This document shows, piece by piece, positions 1-5,038 of a stretch of 5,506 bases of DNA. The translations under genes were made by a program, and so were the position numbers. The stretch covers positions 1 to 5,506 of the forward strand of contig JALSNL010000030.1 of NCBI GenBank assembly GCA_026987055.1. Direction: 5' to 3'. Position 1 is the stretch's first letter, and the number at the start of each line of letters is the position of its first letter. The DNA is from Melioribacteraceae bacterium. GTDB lineage: Bacteria > Bacteroidota > Ignavibacteria > Ignavibacteriales > Melioribacteraceae. Below the pieces are notes generated by a model. It was not told the origin of the DNA. It saw only the letters and a program-made list of their open reading frames with translations, and searched no databases.

Positions 1-600
1 ATTAACAAATTGTCCAAAAACCGATCTTGAAACTTGTCTTACTTCTCCTGAACCATGGCAAACGCTGCATGTTTGGAATGCATCGCTTCCTTTTGCTCCG
101 GTTCCGTTACATACATCGCACTTAACCGGTTTTTTTAATTTTATTTTTTTTGTTGTTCCTGTTGCAATTTCTTCTAATGTAAGTTTAAGTGTAATTTTTA
201 AATCGGAACCCGGTGTTCCGGTCTGTGCTTGGCGTGTTCTGCCACTAGTTGCACCTCCTCCGAATAAATCATCAAAAATTGAACCGCCGCCGCCACCGAA
301 ACTGCCGCCGAATATATCTGAGAAATGGCTAAAAATATCATTTACATTTTGATAACTATGGAAGTCTTGACCACCGCGCATTCCGCTATGCCCGAATCTA
401 TCATATTTGGCTCTTTTATCTTTGTCACTAAGTACTTCATAAGCTTCCGCAGCTTCTTTAAATTTTTCTTCGGCTTCCTTGTTATCCGGATTTTTATCAG
501 GATGATATTTTATTGCCATTTTTCTATAAGCTTTTTTAATTTCATCTTCCGTGGCATTTTTAGAAACGCCTAATATTTCATAATAATCTCTTTTGTCCAT
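1..600 (-). CDS. dnaJ: Chaperone protein DnaJ (Hsp40), N-terminal 200 residues, 3' end outside window
   Basis: Type I J-protein co-chaperone that delivers unfolded substrates to DnaK and stimulates its ATPase in the cytoplasm. The translated minus strand begins [20 protein letters not shown], a textbook J-domain start. The J domain spans residues 1 to about 70, with the essential HPD at 33-35. A Gly/Phe-rich region follows (about 73-120, with repeated FGG and GGG runs and the motif IFDDLFGGG). The first C-terminal beta domain starts near residue 132. Two CxxCxGxG zinc repeats are visible, CDVCNGTG at 161-168 and CSVCHGSG at 178-185, with the 17-residue spacing normal for DnaJ. The other two zinc repeats, the second beta domain and the dimerisation region lie beyond the window edge, so the gene is cut by the window and not broken. 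It is the last visible gene of the hrcA-grpE-dnaJ operon and starts 10 bp after grpE. Confidence 0.97.
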   Translation of the reverse strand, partial: MDKRDYYEILGVSKNATEDEIKKAYRKMAIKYHPDKNPDNKEAEEKFKEAAEAYEVLSDKDKRAKYDRFGHSGMRGGQDFHSYQNVNDIFSHFSDIFGGSFGGGGGSIFDDLFGGGATSGRTRQAQTGTPGSDLKITLKLTLEEIATGTTKKIKLKKPVKCDVCNGTGAKGSDAFQTCSVCHGSGEVRQVSRSVFGQFVN

Positions 601-608
601 TTATTCTG

Positions 609-612
609 TCCT
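609..612 (-). promoter_or_regulatory. dnaJ ribosome binding site overlapping the grpE stop codon
   Basis: On the minus strand the grpE stop TAG (613-611) runs directly into AGGA (612-609), followed by 8 nt and the dnaJ ATG at 600. The Shine-Dalgarno core therefore shares two bases with the grpE stop. This arrangement supports translational coupling of GrpE and DnaJ and supports the chosen dnaJ start. The overlap is seen in the sequence; coupling is inferred. Confidence 0.6.
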
Positions 613-1219
613 ATTCTTCATTCTCATTATTATTGTTTTCATTTTCTTCCGTTGGTTGTTCAGCTTCTTTACTTACAATTACTTTTGCATGTTTAATTAC
701 TTTATCTTTGAACATGTAGCCCGGTTCAACTTCTTCTAAAACAGTATCCGGCGGAACATCGGCAGATGGCTGCTGCAATAAAGCATCATGAAATTCCACA
801 TCAAATTCTTTCCCTTTGGAATCAATTTTTTTTACACCTTGTTCTTCAAAGGTTTTTGTGAATTTATCAATTACCAATTTTAATCCGTCTTTTATAGCTT
901 GAAGATTACTTTCTTCAAGATGCTGCATAGACCGTTGTAAATCATCGTATATAGGAAGAATTTTTAGTATAAAGGATTCAGCACCATACTTGATTAAATT
1001 TAATTGGTCATTTTCAGTTCTTCTTTTGTAGTTTTCAAATTCGGCTACTTTTCTTAATAAAGTATCTTTTAGTTCTTGAACTTCATTTTCCAACTTTTTT
1101 ATTTTTTCACCATGTTCATTAGATTCACTTTTATTTTTTGTCCCCTTATGATGGTGTTTTTCTTTCTCAACTTTTTCGTTTTTCTTTTTTTCTTTATCTT
1201 CGGTTTTATGCTTTTTCAT
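611..1219 (-). CDS. grpE: Nucleotide exchange factor GrpE
   Basis: Dimeric cytoplasmic exchange factor that releases ADP from DnaK. Length is 202 residues, normal for the family. The N-terminal part (1-40) is very Lys/His-rich and looks disordered. Residues 40-95 form the long dimer helix (KKLENEVQELKDTLLRKVAEFENYKRR), with the family core ILPIYDDLQRSM at 87-98. The C-terminal beta domain that contacts DnaK carries the GrpE signature: FDVEFHDAL at 139-147, then VLEEVEPGYMFKDKVIKHAKVIVS at about 160-183. Residues 185-202 are a Glu/Asn tail. The start is ATG at 1219 with a good upstream AAAGGA ribosome site. It lies 17 bp after hrcA and 10 bp before dnaJ, in one operon. The oppositely charged low-complexity ends are the only unusual feature. 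Confidence 0.97.
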   Translation of the reverse strand: MKKHKTEDKEKKKNEKVEKEKHHHKGTKNKSESNEHGEKIKKLENEVQELKDTLLRKVAEFENYKRRTENDQLNLIKYGAESFILKILPIYDDLQRSMQHLEESNLQAIKDGLKLVIDKFTKTFEEQGVKKIDSKGKEFDVEFHDALLQQPSADVPPDTVLEEVEPGYMFKDKVIKHAKVIVSKEAEQPTEENENNNNENEE

Positions 1220-1236
1220 AGATTGATTCCTTTTAT

Positions 1237-2286
1237 TTATTTTTTATTTTTAAAAATCTTAGATAATAATTCTGCCATATAAACAACGGATGCTATTGTG
1301 TGAGAATATTCCATTCTTTTTGGACCGATTATACCAATGTTTCCTGCAATTTGTCCGATGTTATATTCTTTAACCACAATGCTGTAATCAGTCAATTTTT
1401 CTTCTTCAATTTCACTACCTATTGTAACGGAAACATTTCCTGTTTGTTTCTCCGTTTCCTTATCCATAATATGTATAATTATATCTTTATCTTCGGCAAG
1501 TTCAATTATACTTTTAAACTGGTCCGTATCGGTAAATTCCGGTTGATTAATTATATTTTTTGTACCGGTAATAATTGTATCTTCATCGGATTTTACATCT
1601 TTAAATATTTTTTCAACAGAATCTAAAAATACACGTACAACCGGCTTGCTATTTTTTGTTGAATAATTTCTAATTCTCTCCGAAATTGTATTTCTTATTT
1701 CGGTAAATGTTAAACCGGATAATCTTTGATTTAAAAACTGTTCAACAGAACGTAAAGTGTTTTTGTCATAACGGGTTTTTATTTCAAGCGTAATGGTACG
1801 TATCATTCCGGTTTTAATGCTAACAACTACAAGTATTTTTGAACTTGAAAGCGGAACCAGCTGTATTTTTTTTAAAATTGCATTTCCCAATTTGGGATAA
1901 CTTACACAAGCCAATTGATTTGTTAAACTACTTAAAAGTGACGAAGTAATTTTTAGTATCTCATTTGTTTCAAAATTAGTTTGTTCAAGTTGAACATCTA
2001 TTAAATCATATTCCTCTTTGCTTAGTTTTGGTGAATCCATTAATGAATCTACATAAAATCTATAACCTAAATCAGTTGGAATACGTCCGGCAGAAGTGTA
2101 TGGATGACCTAAATACCCAAGATCTTCAAGTTCCGACATTATATTTCTAACAGTAGCCGGAGAAACACCAAGATTGTATCTACCGGAAATACTACGCGAA
2201 CCTACCGGTGTAGCAGTAAGTATATACTGATTTATTACATATCGTAATACCGATTTTTCTCTATCCGTTAAATTTTCATTAATCAT
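1237..2286 (-). CDS. hrcA: Heat-inducible transcription repressor HrcA
   Basis: Repressor of class I heat-shock genes that binds CIRCE operators, with activity typically modulated by GroEL. With the ATG at 2286 the product is 349 residues, the usual HrcA length. The N-terminal winged helix covers about 1-75, with the recognition region VSPATVRNIMSELEDLGYL at 41-59 and the conserved wing and linker HPYTSAGRIPTDLGYRFYVD at 61-80. A GAF-like and inserted dimerisation domain follows, ending in the conserved TIGSE (288-292) and GIIGPKRMEYS (318-328). The reading frame stays open up to a TTG at 2322, adding 12 residues. I prefer ATG 2286 because family members begin close to the sequence LTDREKSVL. 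The ribosome site before this ATG is poor, and a GTG lies two codons upstream in frame, so the exact start is uncertain by a few residues. First gene of hrcA-grpE-dnaJ; probably autoregulated. Confidence 0.96.
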   Translation of the reverse strand: MINENLTDREKSVLRYVINQYILTATPVGSRSISGRYNLGVSPATVRNIMSELEDLGYLGHPYTSAGRIPTDLGYRFYVDSLMDSPKLSKEEYDLIDVQLEQTNFETNEILKITSSLLSSLTNQLACVSYPKLGNAILKKIQLVPLSSSKILVVVSIKTGMIRTITLEIKTRYDKNTLRSVEQFLNQRLSGLTFTEIRNTISERIRNYSTKNSKPVVRVFLDSVEKIFKDVKSDEDTIITGTKNIINQPEFTDTDQFKSIIELAEDKDIIIHIMDKETEKQTGNVSVTIGSEIEEEKLTDYSIVVKEYNIGQIAGNIGIIGPKRMEYSHTIASVVYMAELLSKIFKNKK

Positions 2287-2319
2287 ATTCACAATACATA
2301 AACTTCTAAAATAAACTAA

Positions 2320-2327
2320 CAAAGTTA
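2320..2327 (-). promoter_or_regulatory. Possible -7 element (TAnnTTTG type) for hrcA
   Basis: The minus strand reads TAACTTTG, an exact match to the TAnnTTTG -7 element known from Bacteroidota promoters. It would start transcription about 25-30 nt before the hrcA ATG at 2286. I found no convincing TTG or TTTG element at the expected distance upstream, so this is half of a promoter at best. If the organism is outside that group, the match may be chance. Confidence 0.25.
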
Positions 2328-2354
2328 CTAAAAATGTTAAAAACTATCACTTAA

Positions 2355-2371
2355 ATACATTAAATTTGTAT
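2355..2371. repeat. Short inverted repeat ATACA-N7-TGTAT
   Basis: Perfect 5-bp arms flank a 7-bp spacer, TTAAATT. It lies 69-85 bp upstream of the hrcA ATG, in a very AT-rich stretch. Such a short match could easily be chance; it is recorded because of its place in the control region of hrcA. Confidence 0.25.
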
Positions 2372-2398
2372 GCTCTATTTTTGTTCTCGGAGTGCTTT
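2370..2398 (-). promoter_or_regulatory. Degenerate CIRCE-like site upstream of hrcA
   Basis: The CIRCE consensus is TTAGCACTC-N9-GAGTGCTAA. The minus strand has AAAGCACTC (2398-2390), matching 7 of 9 bases of the left arm. At the canonical 9-bp spacing the right arm is absent (about 2 of 9). A partial right arm, GAGCAT, occurs 14 bp away (2375-2370). It is about 105 bp upstream of the hrcA ATG, a sensible place for an HrcA operator. The half site is seen; its use as an operator is inferred and weak. Confidence 0.3.
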
Positions 2399-2439
2399 TA
2401 CATTAGTAAATAAAAAATGTTTCATGTTAGGAAGTATAG

Positions 2440-2454
2440 ATGAATAATATTCAT
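2440..2454. repeat. Perfect 15-bp palindrome (7-1-7), first of a tandem pair
   Basis: ATGAATA-A-TATTCAT, with arms exactly complementary around one central base. It is separated by a single base from a second palindrome of the same geometry (2456-2470). Operator-like size and symmetry suggest a dimeric regulator site, though it could also be an AT-rich coincidence. It lies about 100-114 bp upstream of the purM start. Confidence 0.45.
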
Positions 2455-2455
2455 G

Positions 2456-2470
2456 TTTTGAAATTCAAAA
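2456..2470. repeat. Perfect 15-bp palindrome (7-1-7), second of a tandem pair
   Basis: TTTTGAA-A-TTCAAAA, again 7-bp arms around one base. Its centre is 16 bp from the centre of the preceding palindrome, and both contain GAA and TTC half-elements. It overlaps the possible -35 box TTGAAA (2458-2463), so a protein bound here could block purM transcription. The function is inferred. Confidence 0.45.
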
Positions 2471-2488
2471 TTACATTTTGTCTATATT
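2458..2488 (+). promoter_or_regulatory. Possible purM promoter
   Basis: TTGAAA (2458-2463) and TATATT (2483-2488) resemble sigma-70 -35 and -10 boxes, but the 19-bp spacer is longer than ideal. An alternative of Bacteroidota type is TTTTG (2476-2480), 20 bp, then TACTTTG (2501-2507), which lacks one base of the TAnnTTTG element. The sequence does not decide between them. Confidence 0.25.
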
Positions 2489-2496
2489 CGTTCCGG

Positions 2497-2513
2497 TAAC
2501 TACTTTGTAGTTA
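2497..2513 (+). repeat. Perfect inverted repeat (7-bp arms, 3-nt loop) in the purM leader region
   Basis: TAACTAC-TTT-GTAGTTA lies 41-57 bp upstream of the purM GTG. If the -10 at 2483-2488 is used, this would form a hairpin at the very 5' end of the transcript, a position that can protect mRNA. As DNA it could equally be an operator. It lacks a following U run, so it is not a standard terminator. Confidence 0.4.
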
Positions 2514-2540
2514 GTTTGTCTAATAATTCTAAATAATTTT

Positions 2541-2546
2541 AAGGAA
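2541..2546 (+). promoter_or_regulatory. purM ribosome binding site
   Basis: AAGGAA sits 7 nt before the GTG at 2554. This spacing supports GTG as the start over other in-frame codons, and no ATG lies nearby in frame. Confidence 0.7.
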
Positions 2547-2553
2547 TTAAATT

Positions 2554-3552
2554 GTGAGTATTGATTATAAAAAATCGGGTGTTAATATAGAAGCCGGCGA
2601 AGCAACTGTCGATAATATTAAATCGGTTGTTAAATCTACATTTAATAATAATGTTTTATCAGGCATCGGACATTTCGGAGCGTTTTACCAGCTTGATTTA
2701 ACCGGTTATAAAAATCCCGTGCTGGTTTCCAGTGTTGATGGAGTTGGAACCAAGCTAAAGGTTGCTATTGATGCCGGTGTACATAATACTGTTGGTCAAG
2801 ATTTAGTAAACCATTGCGTAAATGATATTGCTGTTTGCGGTGCAAAGCCAATGTATTTTATGGATTATATGGCGTTTGGAAAATTAGATACAAATATTGC
2901 TACGGAAATTGTAAAAGGATTTGCAAAAGCTTGTGTGGAAAATAACATAGCTTTAATTGGAGGTGAAACTGCAGAAATGCCCGGACTTTATGAGCAGAAA
3001 GATTATGATCTTTCCGGTACAATTGTAGGAATAGTTGAAAAAGAAAATATAATTGACGGAAGTAATATTTCAGCAGGCGATTTGCTTATTGGTTTTACTT
3101 CTAATGGTTTACATACTAACGGATATTCTTTGGCAAGAAGAGTATTGTTCGAAAAATATAATCTTGAAGATAATCCCGATATTTTAGAAAATGATATTAT
3201 GACGGAATTACTTAAAACCCATAGATCATATCTGAATTTGATACAAACTTTGATTAAGAAAAATAACATAAAAGCATTTTCGCACATAACCGGTGGGGGA
3301 ATTATTGGAAATACAAAAAGAGTTGTACCCCAAAATTATAAAATTGATATTGATTGGGATTCTTGGGAAGTACCAAAAATATTTAAGTTAATTAAACAAA
3401 CCGGAAACATTGATGATTCCGAAATGCGAAAAGTTTTTAATATGGGAATAGGATTAATTGCAATAATAGATAAAAACGAATTGACATCACTGAAAGAATC
3501 TGTTAATTCTATTGGTGAAAAACCAATTGTGATTGGCAGTATTAAATCATAA
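2554..3552 (+). CDS. purM: Phosphoribosylformylglycinamidine cyclo-ligase (AIR synthetase) PurM
   Basis: Converts FGAM plus ATP to 5-aminoimidazole ribonucleotide in de novo purine synthesis, in the cytoplasm. The 332 residues are slightly shorter than the approximately 345 of the E. coli enzyme. Family motifs appear in order: DGVGTK at 62-67, the HCVNDIAVCGAKP segment at 87-99, GGETAEMPG at 136-144, the SNGLHTNGYSLAR stretch at 183-195, HITGGGIIGN at 244-253 and FNMGIG at 295-300. These are the ATP- and phosphate-binding elements of the PurM/PurL fold. It starts at GTG with an AAGGAA ribosome site. It is divergent from hrcA and is followed 21 bp later by the TatD-radical SAM gene, probably in the same transcript. 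No other purine gene is visible in the window. Confidence 0.97.
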   Translation: MSIDYKKSGVNIEAGEATVDNIKSVVKSTFNNNVLSGIGHFGAFYQLDLTGYKNPVLVSSVDGVGTKLKVAIDAGVHNTVGQDLVNHCVNDIAVCGAKPMYFMDYMAFGKLDTNIATEIVKGFAKACVENNIALIGGETAEMPGLYEQKDYDLSGTIVGIVEKENIIDGSNISAGDLLIGFTSNGLHTNGYSLARRVLFEKYNLEDNPDILENDIMTELLKTHRSYLNLIQTLIKKNNIKAFSHITGGGIIGNTKRVVPQNYKIDIDWDSWEVPKIFKLIKQTGNIDDSEMRKVFNMGIGLIAIIDKNELTSLKESVNSIGEKPIVIGSIKS

Positions 3553-3573
3553 AAAGAAACGGAGAAATATTTA

Positions 3574-4932
3574 ATGTTTATAGATACTCACGCACATTTG
3601 TTTTACCCTAATTTTAACGGAGAAGTTGAACAAGTTATTGAAAGAGCTATAAATGCCGGCGTAGAAAAAATTATTGTTCCCGCTACCGATTTGGCAACTT
3701 CCAAACAAGCCATTGATTTAGCGGAACAACACGATATGATATATGCAGCTGTTGGTGTTCATCCGCATGATACCAATGAAATTCAATCTAATTATTTGGA
3801 ATTGCTGGAAGATTTTTCCAAACATGAAAAAGTGGTTGCTATAGGGGAAATCGGTTTGGATTATTACTATGATTTTTCACCGAAAGAAAAACAAATAGAA
3901 GCATTTCGTAAACAAATAGATTTGGCAGTAAAAGTGGAACTTCCTATAATTGTTCATAACAGAGAGGCTAACGAAGATGTTATGAATATTATTAGAGAAT
4001 ATAAAAACACTTCATTACGTGCACAATTTCATTGTTTTGCCGGAACAACAAAGGATGCAAAAGAATTAATTTCTATGAAACATTTTATCTCTTTTACAGG
4101 AAATATCACTTTCAAAAAAGCGGATAGCGTAAGAGAAGTGCTTTCAAATGTTGAAATAGAAAATTTGCTGCTTGAAACCGACTCTCCGTTTTTAACTCCT
4201 GTTCCATACAGAGGTAAAAGGAACGAACCTTCCAATCTTCCGCTTATAGCGGAAAAAGTAGCGGAAATTCACAATGTTGGCGTTGAAGATGTAGCCAGAA
4301 CAACAAACTATAATGTTTTTAAGCTTTTTGGAATTGGCGAAAAGCCGCCGGTAAGTTATGTTTATAAAATAGGAAATTCTCTTTACGTAAATGTTACTAA
4401 CAGATGCAATGCCGATTGCGTGTTTTGTGATAGAAAAGGTGACGCTGTAATTAGCGGATATAACTTAAAAATGAAATCTACTGAAGAACCGGAAGCTGCA
4501 GAATATATTAATCTTATTGGTGATCCTAAAAAATATAAAGAAATAGTTTTTTGCGGATATGGAGAACCTACAATTCGTTGGGATGTTGTTAAAGAAGTAG
4601 CTAAGTATGTAAAAGATAACGGCGGCTCCACACGTTTGAACACAAACGGACACGGGAATTTTATTAATAAAAAAGATATTACGCCGGAATTACAAGGACT
4701 TATAGACACGGTTTCCATTAGTCTTAATTCTACTGAACCGGAACAATATGCAAAACTTATGAGAGTTGATCCTAAGATGCATTCGGAAATGCTCGACTTT
4801 GCAAAAAAAGCGAAACAATATTCCAAAGTTGTGTTATCGATAGTTGGTTTGGATGAAGTTGATAAAGAAAAAGCCAAGGATTTGGCAGTTAATCAACTTG
4901 GCGTTGAATTTAGGGAGCGAGGATATTTTTAG
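3574..4932 (+). CDS. Fusion protein: TatD-family metal-dependent hydrolase plus radical SAM domain
   Basis: A 452-residue cytoplasmic two-domain protein. Residues 1-254 are a complete TatD-family hydrolase (amidohydrolase-like TIM barrel; relatives are DNases or phosphodiesterases). All metal-site motifs are present: HAH at 6-8, GVHPHD at 61-66, E92 in GEIGLDYYY, H128 in PIIVHNRE, H153 in FHCFAG and D203 in ETDSPFLTPVPYRGKRNEP. After a linker of only a few residues, 260-452 is a compact radical SAM domain. It has VTNRCNADCVFCDR, giving the CX3CX2C cluster C278, C282, C285, then GYGEPT at 328-333 (the GGEP-like SAM motif), RLNTNGHG at 354-361 and SISLNS at 381-386. Only one other cysteine (C327) occurs in this half, so no SPASM or second cluster is evident. 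The domain matches what is known as the TatD-associated radical SAM family, normally a separate small protein. The ATG at 3574 has GGAG 9 nt upstream. The substrate is unknown. Confidence 0.93.
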   Translation: MFIDTHAHLFYPNFNGEVEQVIERAINAGVEKIIVPATDLATSKQAIDLAEQHDMIYAAVGVHPHDTNEIQSNYLELLEDFSKHEKVVAIGEIGLDYYYDFSPKEKQIEAFRKQIDLAVKVELPIIVHNREANEDVMNIIREYKNTSLRAQFHCFAGTTKDAKELISMKHFISFTGNITFKKADSVREVLSNVEIENLLLETDSPFLTPVPYRGKRNEPSNLPLIAEKVAEIHNVGVEDVARTTNYNVFKLFGIGEKPPVSYVYKIGNSLYVNVTNRCNADCVFCDRKGDAVISGYNLKMKSTEEPEAAEYINLIGDPKKYKEIVFCGYGEPTIRWDVVKEVAKYVKDNGGSTRLNTNGHGNFINKKDITPELQGLIDTVSISLNSTEPEQYAKLMRVDPKMHSEMLDFAKKAKQYSKVVLSIVGLDEVDKEKAKDLAVNQLGVEFRERGYF

Positions 4933-4982
4933 ATGAAATAACCATAATTGTTTTTAACAACACAATGGAATGAAAATGTAGC

Positions 4983-5001
4983 CGCCGGCTTTATGCCGGC
5001 G
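4983..5001 (+). terminator. GC-rich hairpin between the TatD-radical SAM gene and dacB
   Basis: CGCCGGC-TTTAT-GCCGGCG: perfect 7-bp arms, all G/C, around a 5-nt AT loop, in otherwise AT-rich DNA 50 bp after the stop at 4932. The stem is strong, but it is followed by GTTCAAGTAC and not by a U run, so it is not a canonical intrinsic terminator. It may mark the 3' end of the purM transcript, or be a copy of a dispersed short palindromic repeat. Confidence 0.45.
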
Positions 5002-5038
5002 TTCAAGTACTTTATGTAAATCTAAAAAAAATAAACAG

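Noticed and set aside
325..573. Plus-strand frame of 82 codons with hydrophobic Phe/Ile-rich sequence
   Set aside because: It is antisense to the J domain of dnaJ; the apparent membrane character comes from reverse-reading Lys and Glu codons.
1076..1282. Plus-strand frame of 68 codons encoding a Phe-rich, membrane-like peptide
   Set aside because: It is antisense to the Lys-rich start of grpE. AAA/GAA codons read backwards give TTT/TTC, which explains the phenylalanine runs.
1300..1626. Plus-strand frame of 108 codons
   Set aside because: It is antisense to the C-terminal part of hrcA, without a ribosome site or recognisable motif.
2279..2299. Six-codon upstream reading frame (MYCEYD, stop TAA) on the minus strand overlapping the hrcA start, possible leader peptide
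   Set aside because: No ribosome binding site is visible, the frame is very short, and an ATG followed soon by a stop is expected by chance in AT-rich DNA.
2287..2322. Twelve-residue N-terminal extension of HrcA from a TTG at 2322
   Set aside because: TTG is a rare start, and the extension (LVYFRSLCIVN) is not like known HrcA N-termini. The ATG at 2286 gives the usual 349-residue length.
2421..2457. Direct repeat TTCATGTT at 2421-2428 and 2450-2457
   Set aside because: Eight bases in AT-rich DNA with only two copies; no sign of a third copy or of regular helical spacing, so probably chance.
2287..2553. Possible purine riboswitch or other known leader RNA before purM
   Set aside because: I could not find the conserved loop and junction sequences of a purine-type aptamer, only simple inverted repeats.
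4383..4877. Open frame of 164 codons on the minus strand within the radical SAM coding region
   Set aside because: It lies wholly antisense to a gene with clear family motifs, and its protein shows no recognisable domain; it is a shadow of the real gene's codon use.
4948..4960. Short AT-rich inverted repeat TTGTT-TTT-AACAA after the TatD-radical SAM stop
   Set aside because: A 5-bp, mostly A/T stem is too weak and too likely by chance to call a terminator; the GC-rich stem 22 bp further on is a better candidate.
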